A stretch of 64,000 nt of DNA, from positions 42,889-106,888 of the IMG/VR virus record IMGVR_UViG_3300032093_000037. One strand, written 5' to 3'. This document shows positions 28,185 to 37,691 of the stretch, piece by piece. Both the position numbers and the translations under genes were made by a program. This DNA comes from a virus. How positions within the stretch are numbered: position 1 is the first letter of the stretch; each line of letters opens with the position of its first letter. The notes under the pieces were generated by a model that was not told the DNA's origin, did not search any database, and worked only from the letters and a program-made list of their open reading frames with translations.

Positions 28185-31171
28185 TGGCCACACAGAAGTT
28201 TACTTGTCCACCTCAAAGTAGTGCCGCCAATGAATTCTCAAATAATTTGGTTGGAGTTCAGTTAGTCACTGGAGGAGGGTTAACGCAAGCAAATTTTAAC
28301 TTCACAACAAACATATCCGAAAAACAGAATAGAACGTTTAATATTGGTACGTTTTCAGATCCAATAAATCTTGAGAGTATAAATATTGATAATAATATTG
28401 AAGCCGCTGAGATTTTAGCTAACAACTATAGAGTTTACCCAAATTATGATTTATCTCAAGTAACAAACTTTACCCAATATGGTTCTTTAGTAAAAAGATT
28501 TTCAGTTTCAATAACTAAGATAATCAACTTTTATCCTGCAGGATTAGAGGTTTCACCAAATACAAATAAGTTTATAACTCAAGAAACGGCATTTAATATA
28601 ACTTACGATGCGGTAGAGGACGACACAACTTTCGAAGTTTCAGTATCATCTATTAGAAATCCATTTGACATAGATTACACCGTTAATGCTGAAACTAATA
28701 TGTTGTTTAATGAGATGGAAGTTTCACCTCTGAGGAATATGAAATTGGAGTATAAAAAATACGCCTTAGTTGTCAACGGCAATGAATATCCTGTAAATTA
28801 TTTGTACCCTACGACAAGTAATTCATCTACATTAAAATTAATTGTTGATGGAAACCCATTCAACGGGAATTCAATATCTTACGATTATATTGTTATAAGA
28901 CCAAATAACTATGAAGTTAATAAAGTATTTAATCTGAAGTTTGATCCTGTTGAGAATTTTTTATTAAATAGAAATATTAATCCTCCATATACCGCAACTT
29001 TTACAGTACCAAGAGAACAAGAAGATGGAACATTTAAGATAACAACAGAACTTGCCACATTCCCAAAATCAGGACTTTGGAACTTAGATATTGAATCACA
29101 AACATTTGATAACTACCTAACACAAATTAACGATTTTGCAATAAATCTTGATTCATATAACACGAATTTAGTTTCAAGATTTTTAACGACAGGTGCTCTG
29201 AAAGAGTTTGATACACCTGATCATAAATTTGAAAAACTTTTACAGATTTATGGTAGAAGTTTTGACGAAACTAAAGCATTCATTTCGGCGTTAGGTAATA
29301 TTAATAGTGTTCACTATACTGTTAAAAATGATATACCGTCACAACTTTTGAAAAATTTGGCACAAACATTAGGTTGGGTAACAAACTTTTCACCTATATC
29401 GAATGAAGAATTGTTACAGGCAGTTTTTACAACACAACCAAATACTTTTCCTGGTTTACAAATAGGACCAACGCCTGAGGAAATTAATTATCAATTTTAC
29501 AGAAACTTAATTATAAATTCTGCGTGGTTATTTAAATCAAAAGGAACAAGAAAATCTATTGAGTGTCTCTTGAGGATGGTTGGAGCTCCTGAGGCTTTAA
29601 TTGATTTTAACGAACACATTTATGTTGCTGATCAAAGAATTAACATGAGTGAGTTTAATAAACAGTACTTACAATTATCGGGAGGAACTTTCCTACAAGA
29701 ATATCCTGTATTAGAAACTAACAACACATACTCAATACAAGGTATTCAGTACACTGGTTTTACAACAACATTTGCAAATGCAACAGTTTTAACTACAAGA
29801 GAAGATTATCCTGTTGATGAATTTGGATGTCCTAAAATGCCAACACCAACGGAGGAATACTTTTTTCAAATTGGAGGAGGATGGTTCGAATCAACACCTC
29901 AACACAGGATGCCAGAATTTGTAATCCCAACAAATCAAGTATTCATAGGCGATAATCCTAATTTCCAAACTCAACTTTTACCTTTCAACTATGGAGAGGA
30001 ATATCTACAACTGTACAGACATTTCCCATATATGAATTTGGGGTATAAGATTAGAAAAGTCCAAGATAATAAGAAAAGTTGGAGTGATACCTCACCAACA
30101 CAACGAGTAAGTTCAGATGGTGGATTTAATGCTTATTATGAAGTCGGTGAAGAATGTTTAACATTGAATGTAAAAAATGTTGACATTATGATGAATCCCG
30201 CACAAGGTTTGGTTTATGATGTTTGGACAATGTCTAGACAATATAATTACCCAATACCTGAACAAGGTTTATTCTACACTCCTGACACACCTTGTAGTGT
30301 ACCAAATCCTTACCCAAGATATGGTGGAATAGATTGGACAACAATTATCCCAAAACCAAAACAAAAAACTTTCTTTGAATTTGCTCAAACATTTTGGAGA
30401 AATATGGTTAACACTAGAAACCGACAATTTATTACCGATGGTAAAACTGGAGGTTACCCAACACTACAATCAATATATTGGAAATACTTAGAATCTCAGA
30501 CACAAGCAGGAATACCAAATGATAATTTTACATACCAAACTATGATAGATTATATTAATGGTATGGGTGACTATTGGATTAGAATGGTTGAACAAATGGT
30601 CCCTGCAACTACAATATGGAACACAGGAGTTAGATTAGAAAATTCAATATTTCATAGACAAAAATTTGTATGGAGAAGACAAGAAGGCTGTAAAATCGTT
30701 CCTGTTCCTTGTAAACCTTGTTCTTTGGCAACACAATTATTTGTATACGATTGCCCTGTACAACAAGTGGTTTGTGGACTTTATCCTTGGAATAGTGACC
30801 CTACAATAACATCTATGGGTGCAGTCTTGAATGATACTTTAGATACTTTTTATAGCCAAAATTCATTAAACCCAACCGATTGTTTACAGAATTCAATTGT
30901 AACAACTTGGAATGTAGATTTGAGGGTAAATGGATTTGTATTGGTAATATCACCTTTCTACACAGGTATTGGACCATTCAATATCCCAACTAATTCAGAA
31001 TGGGTTGACGCTTTGAGTAGTACATTAAATAATTTACTAACCTCAGGGTATAGTTATAATATTGATGAGGATAACGAACAAATAACAGTCTTTAACAATA
31101 ATTGTCAACCTAATTTTGATGACTTTCAAATAAACATAGGACTTGAGTTCGAAATATATTGTAACGAATAA
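28184..31171 (+). CDS. Baseplate protein with tail protein I-like region
   Basis: In this 995-residue protein, residues ~335-475 resemble phage tail protein I (P2 gpI-type): FDTPDHKFEKLLQIYGRSFD, then a helix-rich stretch that ends with LFKSKGTRKSIECLLRM. In the family this region docks the wedge to gp6/J-type proteins, and gp7 of T4 has the corresponding fold. The N-terminal third is beta-rich, and the C-terminal part has a cysteine-bearing segment (CKIVPVPCKPC near residue 835). It may therefore be the true gp7 equivalent, instead of the 1863-residue protein. It overlaps both neighbours by one base. Confidence 0.75.
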   Translation: MATQKFTCPPQSSAANEFSNNLVGVQLVTGGGLTQANFNFTTNISEKQNRTFNIGTFSDPINLESINIDNNIEAAEILANNYRVYPNYDLSQVTNFTQYGSLVKRFSVSITKIINFYPAGLEVSPNTNKFITQETAFNITYDAVEDDTTFEVSVSSIRNPFDIDYTVNAETNMLFNEMEVSPLRNMKLEYKKYALVVNGNEYPVNYLYPTTSNSSTLKLIVDGNPFNGNSISYDYIVIRPNNYEVNKVFNLKFDPVENFLLNRNINPPYTATFTVPREQEDGTFKITTELATFPKSGLWNLDIESQTFDNYLTQINDFAINLDSYNTNLVSRFLTTGALKEFDTPDHKFEKLLQIYGRSFDETKAFISALGNINSVHYTVKNDIPSQLLKNLAQTLGWVTNFSPISNEELLQAVFTTQPNTFPGLQIGPTPEEINYQFYRNLIINSAWLFKSKGTRKSIECLLRMVGAPEALIDFNEHIYVADQRINMSEFNKQYLQLSGGTFLQEYPVLETNNTYSIQGIQYTGFTTTFANATVLTTREDYPVDEFGCPKMPTPTEEYFFQIGGGWFESTPQHRMPEFVIPTNQVFIGDNPNFQTQLLPFNYGEEYLQLYRHFPYMNLGYKIRKVQDNKKSWSDTSPTQRVSSDGGFNAYYEVGEECLTLNVKNVDIMMNPAQGLVYDVWTMSRQYNYPIPEQGLFYTPDTPCSVPNPYPRYGGIDWTTIIPKPKQKTFFEFAQTFWRNMVNTRNRQFITDGKTGGYPTLQSIYWKYLESQTQAGIPNDNFTYQTMIDYINGMGDYWIRMVEQMVPATTIWNTGVRLENSIFHRQKFVWRRQEGCKIVPVPCKPCSLATQLFVYDCPVQQVVCGLYPWNSDPTITSMGAVLNDTLDTFYSQNSLNPTDCLQNSIVTTWNVDLRVNGFVLVISPFYTGIGPFNIPTNSEWVDALSSTLNNLLTSGYSYNIDEDNEQITVFNNNCQPNFDDFQINIGLEFEIYCNE

Positions 31172-33369
31172 TGAGTATTTTAATTTATAATTATAGTGTA
31201 ACGGGGGATTGTAGTAATACAGGTAGCGGTGCGGTTTCGTTTGATATAACTGGAAGTACACCAACAGTATCTCCTTTTAGTATTTCAGATGCAACAGGTC
31301 AAGGATTATTACCACTTTCTGCAGCAACAAATACATACTCAGTAACTGGCCTTACAGGAGGCACATATTATGCTCAACTTACAGATTCTAGTACAGAAAA
31401 AGAAGTTTTAAACATTTATATTTCAACAGGCACTACAGCAACTATTGATTCGTCCAATACCACTTGTGGACAGAATAATGGAACCATAACAGGTTTCACG
31501 TCTGGCGTCTATGGACTTGTTTCTTTTAATTTATATGATATAAGTAATAATTTAATTTCAGGTGTAACAACATCTAATTCTTATTATGAATTCACATCTC
31601 TTTCGGCCGGTACATATTACATTGTTGCAAACGATGGTGGTGGATGTACAGGAATAACCGCATCTGTAATATTAAATCCTTCATCAGGTTTAACATATGG
31701 TGCATATGTTGTTGATGATGCTAGTTGTTTAGGTTCAGGTAGTGGTAAAATTTTCTTAACAGGGTTAACACCACCATTGTCGGCATACACAATAACTTGG
31801 AGTCCTAACGCTTTAGGGCAAACAGGATCAACAATAACAGGACTAACATCTGGATCTTATGTTGCTACTGTTACTAATTCAGTAGGATGTACGTTAAGTC
31901 AGTCATTTACTGTAAACACTATTCCGCCATTAACATCAGGTGGTTTTATTGTGGTATCACAACCTTCTTGTTTTGCCAATGATGGTGAAGTGGAGTTTAT
32001 TGTTGTTGGTGGTACTGCACCATATTTTTTTAGTGGATCATCAGGTCAAGTTGAAATAACATTTGATACTTCCGTAACTTTTACGGGACTATCTTCAGGA
32101 TTATACTCATTTTTTGTGACAGATTCAGGTTTATGTACAATTTATGATTCTGTAAGTTTAATAACACCAAACTCTTTTAGTACTGTTGCAGTAACAACAA
32201 CTAACTCAACTTGTTCTGTAAATGATGGTAGTATTAATGTTTTAGTTGATGGAGGACTTAGTACTGCAACCAACTTACAAATTTCGGTATCTGGAACAAC
32301 AGGTATAAGTCAAATAGGATTGTTTGGTAGTTCTAATGAAACATTTAATGGTCTCGGAAGTGGAACATATATAGTAACAGTTGTATCTGCAGGTTGTACC
32401 TATACCGCATCAACAGTAATAAATTCTGTTAGTTTATATAGTGCAACTACTGAAGTAACCGGAACTACATGTGGATTGAATAATGGGATTCTTGTTGTAA
32501 GTGCGTCAACAGGAGGAACTTTCCCATACACATATTCATTAACAGGACCAAGTTACAACCCAAACACTACTACAAGCCAGTTCAACACGTTTACTAATTT
32601 AGCTAACGGAAATTACGTGTTAACAATACAAGATACCTCATCACCACCTTGTATACAAACATATGCGGTTAATATACCATATAGTCAAAGTGTAAACTTT
32701 AATCTATATCCAAACCAACCTGTAAATGGTAATGACGGATCTATAACTGCGTTTATCACAAGTGGTGAACCACCTTTCACTTTAACTTGGAGTGGAGGAA
32801 CTATAGGACTTCAAACAGGAAGTACTGTTACAGGTCTTACTTCAGGTCCTTACAGTCTAACTGTAACTGATGCTAGTGGTTGTACACTAACAAAATACGC
32901 AACATTAACAGGTACTAAAAAATACACTAATTATTTATACTATAATGTTTGTGATAATACATTTACAGATAGTGGGTTAGTAACTAAAAGAACTATACGA
33001 GCAATGTATTTAGAAGGGTTCAATGACTTAACTAGTGGTGATACAAACTGTATTATAAATTCTGCAACTTTTACGATTGGTGCTGAAGTTGGTGGACAAT
33101 CAGCAGAAACTATATTTTATACATCTTCTGGTTCTACAGATTACCCAAATGATATACTATGGGCAGACGCAATATCGACAATACTTAACGACTTTGTTGG
33201 AATATCAGATGTTACTATAGACCTACCTTCAAATAGAATTATCATAAAAACAAACTGCGAAGAAATCACTAAAAACTGTGGTCCACAAACAATAAATCCA
33301 TTACAAGATACTGAAATAAAAGTCAACTTATTGATTGACTATGACATATCTTGTGTAAGTTGTAGTTAA
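31171..33369 (+). CDS. Tail fibre/adhesin with SprB-type repeats
   Basis: The 732-residue protein is a chain of about seven similar modules of roughly 75-90 residues. Each has the pattern cysteine, then N-D/N-G-x-I/V, a G-G-x-x-P-Y or similar turn, then T-F-T/G-L-x-x-G-x-Y and a V-x-D-x-x-G-C-T end. A clear copy is GGTIGLQTGSTVTGLTSG followed by PYSLTVTDASGCT. This is the SprB repeat of Bacteroidota surface adhesins, including the gliding-motility adhesin. The last ~150 residues are a different domain. It has no signal peptide, so it is not secreted like a host adhesin, and lies between baseplate and fibre genes. A receptor-binding or fibre-extension role is inferred. Confidence 0.8.
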   Translation: MSILIYNYSVTGDCSNTGSGAVSFDITGSTPTVSPFSISDATGQGLLPLSAATNTYSVTGLTGGTYYAQLTDSSTEKEVLNIYISTGTTATIDSSNTTCGQNNGTITGFTSGVYGLVSFNLYDISNNLISGVTTSNSYYEFTSLSAGTYYIVANDGGGCTGITASVILNPSSGLTYGAYVVDDASCLGSGSGKIFLTGLTPPLSAYTITWSPNALGQTGSTITGLTSGSYVATVTNSVGCTLSQSFTVNTIPPLTSGGFIVVSQPSCFANDGEVEFIVVGGTAPYFFSGSSGQVEITFDTSVTFTGLSSGLYSFFVTDSGLCTIYDSVSLITPNSFSTVAVTTTNSTCSVNDGSINVLVDGGLSTATNLQISVSGTTGISQIGLFGSSNETFNGLGSGTYIVTVVSAGCTYTASTVINSVSLYSATTEVTGTTCGLNNGILVVSASTGGTFPYTYSLTGPSYNPNTTTSQFNTFTNLANGNYVLTIQDTSSPPCIQTYAVNIPYSQSVNFNLYPNQPVNGNDGSITAFITSGEPPFTLTWSGGTIGLQTGSTVTGLTSGPYSLTVTDASGCTLTKYATLTGTKKYTNYLYYNVCDNTFTDSGLVTKRTIRAMYLEGFNDLTSGDTNCIINSATFTIGAEVGGQSAETIFYTSSGSTDYPNDILWADAISTILNDFVGISDVTIDLPSNRIIIKTNCEEITKNCGPQTINPLQDTEIKVNLLIDYDISCVSCS

Positions 33370-33666
33370 ATGCCCTCACAAGTTACAATAGTATCGGCAA
33401 TAGGTATTACACCACCATTTAGTGGAACCGCTTGTGATGTCTATGGAAATCAATGTTCATATATAGGAAGTGGAACAACTTTTCCAATAACATTTACATT
33501 ACCATCACAATTCAATACGGCTCCATCATTACAATTAACATTACAAGATTCAATTGGATGTTTAGTGTCTGAAATAATTTATTGTTCAACCGAAGGATTA
33601 CCAAAACAATTCCAAAATTTACAATATTACTTTTTTATGGATGGAACTCAGTTTAATTTTCAGTAA
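33370..33666 (+). CDS. Small fibre-associated protein, paralogue of the 44278-44499 product
   Basis: The 98-residue product starts right after the stop of the SprB-repeat gene. It shares a clear pattern with the 73-residue protein encoded on the minus strand at 44278-44499: MP-S/T-Q-V/I-TI at the start, PF with CD and C-x-YI in the middle, then P-x-x-F-x-LP and D-S-x-x-CLV-x-E. Both are next to fibre-type genes. A small beta-sandwich that caps or attaches a fibre is plausible. The extra C-terminal ~25 residues (aromatic, FQNLQYYFFMDGTQFNF) are absent from the paralogue. Confidence 0.65.
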   Translation: MPSQVTIVSAIGITPPFSGTACDVYGNQCSYIGSGTTFPITFTLPSQFNTAPSLQLTLQDSIGCLVSEIIYCSTEGLPKQFQNLQYYFFMDGTQFNFQ

Positions 33667-33672
33667 CCAAAA

Positions 33673-33680
33673 TATTTATT
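33673..33680 (+). promoter_or_regulatory. TATTTATT late-promoter-like motif
   Basis: TATTTATT ends 7 bases before the ATG at 33688, in the 21-base gap before the collagen-like fibre gene. Confidence 0.45.
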
Positions 33681-33687
33681 ATACGAT

Positions 33688-36639
33688 ATGGCATTATTAA
33701 CGGATCAAATACAAGCTACTGGAGTTTCTCTAACAGACTTAATTCACATAGTAATAACTGGTGATACTTCTCAAAATCCTGCGGGATCATCTTTTAAAGC
33801 ATCAATTTCTCAACTTGTTAGTTTAATTAGTGGTTCTACAGGAACAAACGGTACATCAGGAACTAATGGAAGTAGTGGTACAAATGGAACTAACGGTACA
33901 TCAGGAACTAATGGGTCTAGCGGTACTAATGGGTCTAGCGGTACTAATGGAACAAACGGTACTTCAGGAACAAATGGATCTAGCGGTACTAATGGAACAA
34001 ACGGTACTTCAGGAACAAATGGATCTAGCGGTACTAATGGAACAAACGGTACTTCAGGAACAAATGGATCTAGCGGTACTAATGGAACAAACGGTACTTC
34101 AGGAACAAATGGATCTAGCGGTACAAATGGAACAAATGGATCTAGCGGTACAAATGGAACTAATGGTACAAGCGGTCTAAGTGGTATTGGGTTATTTTTA
34201 CCATTATCAGGGGGCACGGTTACGGGTAATACAATATTTAATGCCGGTTTAAGTGCGATAACAATATCGGCAACAACCTATCAAAACTTACCAAGTGATG
34301 TGATAATTATTGACTCAACACAGATTCAATCAGGATTTACAGGTGGAGTCTTGTTCCAAAGTTCAGCAAGTACGGTAAGTCAAACTACTGGATTTACTTG
34401 GGATAATGTAAATAAAAGGTTGGGAATTGGGACTAACACCCCTCTCTATGACTTAGACGTTTATGGGTCTATCTATCAAAAAACCGGAGAATTATTAATT
34501 ACATCCACAAGTGGTGTTAATAAAGAAGGTCCATTTATAGCATCAGACGGCGGAACTAACAGAACCATTCAATTAGGAATTTCAGACAATTCAACTGTAC
34601 CTGTCGGCATTGATATGTTTGTAACTAACAATACATTCCCGCCAAGTTACATGAACTTTAGAGTAAACGATGCTGATCTAGTTAGGATGTCTGGTAGTTC
34701 TGTTATAATTAGCGGTCTTACATATACAAGTGGTATAACCTCTACATCTAAAATAACATTTCCACAGCTGACAATTAATAGTTCATACACCATGACTGAT
34801 AATGATTTTATGATTGATGTTACAGGAGGAACATTCAACGTACAATTACTATCTGCCGTAGGAAGACAAGGAAGAATAGTTGTTATTAAAAATAATGGTG
34901 GAGGTGCAGTTACGGTAGTCCCTTATGGTAGTGAAACTATAGATCTAGCACCATTTGTTATTTTAGGTGAAACAAACTCATTACAATTAGTAAGTAATGG
35001 TAGTTTTTGGGTTGCAATGTCTTATAATATCTCAACAGTAAACTCATCAACAGGTGTTTTTGAATTTAGTGGTTTGACAAAGGCAAGTAATACCACATTT
35101 AATGTTGCCCCTGTTAAAGGTTGGATAGTTGATGATACAACTAATCCGTTGAGTCCCCAACTTTTATTTGTTTATTTTACTGGAGGAACGTATACTGATA
35201 GTTTTGTAACAACGGCTTTTGAGACATTTGTTTATTTAACAAGTGGTGCAACAATTGGACAACAATCAACACCACTAACTGAACAACAAAGAAGACAAAA
35301 TATATTTTTAGGTAAAATAGGACACCCTGAAAAAGTTTCAATTAACTTAGTGTTTTCACAACCTGATTTTGTTTTATCACCATTATCTCAACTTCGTGAT
35401 ATGTTTGTACCTATTAATTTAATTAATGGGGGTGTATATCCATCAGCCAACGGAGCAAACTTAAAATTCAACACAAGTGCCGGGTTTATATATGGATTAG
35501 GTATTAATTTTGCATCGAATACATTGAACCCAAATGCATTATCGATATCAGGAACAAGCCCTTGTACATTCCAATATAGAACACAAACAGGAGGAACGGT
35601 TACAAATGTTACAGATATTGACCCACTTAACTATGATGTTGGGGGTGTTATAACTCCAATCACAGGTACTAAAGCCACAAACCAAAGAATTTACCTATTG
35701 CAAAATGGACAATTTAGAATTCAATATGGTCAAACCGAATATAACACTTTAGTACAGGCGATAGAAGCATTACAAACAGAAACATTCACAATATTCCCCA
35801 ATTTTGTAAATAATGCCGTTCTTATTGGTATATTAACGGTGTTAAGTACCGCAACGGATTTGACCGATACAACTAAAGCAAGATTCTTTTTTGCGTCTAA
35901 GTTTGGTGAAACTGTAGGTGCTACGGGGGGTGTGTCAACAACAAACCTACAACAAGCTTATAATAACTCAGTACAACCTGAAATAACAACCAACTCAACT
36001 TTAGGTGCGTTCTCAATCAAAAATGGTACGGGTAATCCTGATGCCACCACAAATTTATTTGAAGGAATTAATTCTGCAAATACTTTAACATCGGTAATCA
36101 CTGCAAGAGGTACTATCACAGGGTCTAGTATTACTACAAATGGTGCTGTGACGGGAGCTACCGTAATTGGTGATGTTATATCGGGTAACACAGTGTCGGC
36201 CTCAACACTTAACCTTGCAGGATCACAAATAAATACTGCTTGGACATCTTATGTACCTGTTTTGACCGCAAGTGTAACTAATCCTGTAATTGGTAATGGA
36301 ACCGTAGAAGGTTGGTATAAAATAGTTGGTAAAACATGTTTTGTGAGAGGAAATATTGTAATGGGATCAACAACAACATTTGGTGCAGGAGAATGGTATG
36401 TGTCAGTACCATTTACCGCGGCTCATGCTGATGCAATATTATTAAATGCTGACATATTAGATAATGGGACCGCTTGGTATAATGCATTTATAGCGGGTGC
36501 AAGAGCAGGATTTAATACCAAAGCGGCAATACAATATCAAAATACAGGAGGAACTACAGATAGTGTTTCACCAAGTACCCCATTTACTTGGACAACTGGT
36601 GATAGATTTTTATGGAATGGAAGTTATGAAATCGCATAG
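33688..36639 (+). CDS. Long tail fibre protein with collagen-like Gly-X-Y region
   Basis: The 983-residue protein has an N-terminal attachment part (1-50), a collagen-like region of G-T-N/G-T-S/G-S-S triplets (about 51-165), several beta domains, and a C-terminal tip domain (about 850-983; TAWTSYVPVLTASV ... GKTCFVRGNIVMGSTTTFGAG) of a type common at the ends of phage fibres. Gly-X-Y regions form trimeric rods, so a trimeric fibre is likely. The repeat DNA contains four perfect 45-base units (33940-34119), a natural site for length change. Fibre function is well supported; the receptor is unknown. Confidence 0.85.
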   Translation: MALLTDQIQATGVSLTDLIHIVITGDTSQNPAGSSFKASISQLVSLISGSTGTNGTSGTNGSSGTNGTNGTSGTNGSSGTNGSSGTNGTNGTSGTNGSSGTNGTNGTSGTNGSSGTNGTNGTSGTNGSSGTNGTNGTSGTNGSSGTNGTNGSSGTNGTNGTSGLSGIGLFLPLSGGTVTGNTIFNAGLSAITISATTYQNLPSDVIIIDSTQIQSGFTGGVLFQSSASTVSQTTGFTWDNVNKRLGIGTNTPLYDLDVYGSIYQKTGELLITSTSGVNKEGPFIASDGGTNRTIQLGISDNSTVPVGIDMFVTNNTFPPSYMNFRVNDADLVRMSGSSVIISGLTYTSGITSTSKITFPQLTINSSYTMTDNDFMIDVTGGTFNVQLLSAVGRQGRIVVIKNNGGGAVTVVPYGSETIDLAPFVILGETNSLQLVSNGSFWVAMSYNISTVNSSTGVFEFSGLTKASNTTFNVAPVKGWIVDDTTNPLSPQLLFVYFTGGTYTDSFVTTAFETFVYLTSGATIGQQSTPLTEQQRRQNIFLGKIGHPEKVSINLVFSQPDFVLSPLSQLRDMFVPINLINGGVYPSANGANLKFNTSAGFIYGLGINFASNTLNPNALSISGTSPCTFQYRTQTGGTVTNVTDIDPLNYDVGGVITPITGTKATNQRIYLLQNGQFRIQYGQTEYNTLVQAIEALQTETFTIFPNFVNNAVLIGILTVLSTATDLTDTTKARFFFASKFGETVGATGGVSTTNLQQAYNNSVQPEITTNSTLGAFSIKNGTGNPDATTNLFEGINSANTLTSVITARGTITGSSITTNGAVTGATVIGDVISGNTVSASTLNLAGSQINTAWTSYVPVLTASVTNPVIGNGTVEGWYKIVGKTCFVRGNIVMGSTTTFGAGEWYVSVPFTAAHADAILLNADILDNGTAWYNAFIAGARAGFNTKAAIQYQNTGGTTDSVSPSTPFTWTTGDRFLWNGSYEIA
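33940..34119 (+). repeat. Tandem repeat, four perfect 45-base units
   Basis: Units 33940-33984, 33985-34029, 34030-34074 and 34075-34119 are identical and encode GTNGTNGTSGTNGSS. Degenerate flanking units extend the array to about 33838-34175. Such identity suggests recent duplication by slippage or unequal recombination. Confidence 0.95.
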
Positions 36640-36693
36640 ACTTTAAAATTCAAAATTAATTCACTTTACCTTATTTTAATTTAATTTTCCTAT

Positions 36694-37674
36694 ATGGAAA
36701 ATATGTTATTTGTTTCAGCACAACCCGATGTCCCCTACTTTATATGGCAAATAAAATTGTATGTTCATAATTTTATTGAAAAAGGAATCAACCCAAATCA
36801 AATACATGTTGTTTTAGGGTTAGTCAATAATGTAAACACACCATCTAAAGAATCAGAACAACTTAAAGAGTTAGGGGTTAATGTGCATTACTTTGTTGAT
36901 CAAAGATCTAAAAAACATTATATACCAAGTATTAAACCATACCTCATCTCAAAGTGGATACAGTCAAATCCTGATTATGGAAAATTATTTTTCCTTCATG
37001 ATGCTGACATTATTTTTAAAGAATTACCGAGTTTTGATCGGTTGTTAAAAGATGAGGTTAGTTATTTATCTGATACAATAGGATACATTGGATATAACTA
37101 TATTATGGATTGTTGTGAAAGATATGAACAACAACACCCCAATTCAGATAAAGGACAACTTATAAGTGAAATGGCAGATGTAATTGGTGTTGACGTTGAG
37201 ACAATCAAAATTAATCAAGAAAATTCTGGTGGAGGACAATACCTAATCAAAAATACAAATTGTGAGTTATGGGATAAAATCTATAGAGACTCAACTACTA
37301 TGTATGACAAGATGTTGGATTATCAAAAAAGATTCCCGATAAATCCAGGTCAAATACAATTTTGGACTGCTGAGATGTGGTCATTATTATGGAATTTATG
37401 GTTGTATAATATTGAAACTAAAGTTACAGAAGATCTTGATTTTTCTTGGGCAACGGATACCATAGAAACTTATGAAAAAAAACCAATACTTCATATGGCT
37501 GGTGTGACTGATAACCTAAGAGCTACAAAATTCTACAAAGGTGATTACATTAATATAAACCCAATTTCTAAGTTGAGAGAAAACCCTAATCATTTTGATT
37601 ACATAGATAAAGATAGTTCGACAATAAAATATATCGATAATATGAAATCTTATATTCAAAAATACAACATATGA
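36694..37674 (+). CDS. Glycosyltransferase-like protein in the tail-fibre cluster
   Basis: The 326-residue protein looks like a GT-A-fold glycosyltransferase: an N-terminal sugar-nucleotide-type half, then LFFLHDADIIF with a D-A-D motif (residues 103-105) after hydrophobic residues, the usual metal/nucleotide-sugar site. Later blocks (NSGGGQYLIKN near residue 180, and HMAG near 270) would fit the acceptor side. There is no signal peptide or membrane anchor, so it acts in the cytoplasm. It stands alone between two fibre genes, which suggests it glycosylates a virion fibre protein. Modification of DNA or host glycans is an alternative. The precise family is uncertain. Confidence 0.65.
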   Translation: MENMLFVSAQPDVPYFIWQIKLYVHNFIEKGINPNQIHVVLGLVNNVNTPSKESEQLKELGVNVHYFVDQRSKKHYIPSIKPYLISKWIQSNPDYGKLFFLHDADIIFKELPSFDRLLKDEVSYLSDTIGYIGYNYIMDCCERYEQQHPNSDKGQLISEMADVIGVDVETIKINQENSGGGQYLIKNTNCELWDKIYRDSTTMYDKMLDYQKRFPINPGQIQFWTAEMWSLLWNLWLYNIETKVTEDLDFSWATDTIETYEKKPILHMAGVTDNLRATKFYKGDYININPISKLRENPNHFDYIDKDSSTIKYIDNMKSYIQKYNI

Positions 37675-37675
37675 T

Positions 37676-37683
37676 TATTTATT
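37676..37683 (+). promoter_or_regulatory. TATTTATT late-promoter-like motif
   Basis: TATTTATT ends 8 bases before the ATG at 37692 and overlaps the end of the 17-base gap behind the glycosyltransferase gene. Confidence 0.45.
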
Positions 37684-37691
37684 GTTAATAG

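Noticed and set aside
33838-34175. CRISPR array
   Set aside because: The repeats are contiguous 45-base coding units without spacers and encode Gly-X-Y triplets in a fibre gene.
33810-34217. Minus-strand frame over the collagen-like repeats
   Set aside because: It is an open shadow of the plus-strand repeat (monotonous V-P-F/L-D-P pattern) without its own signals.
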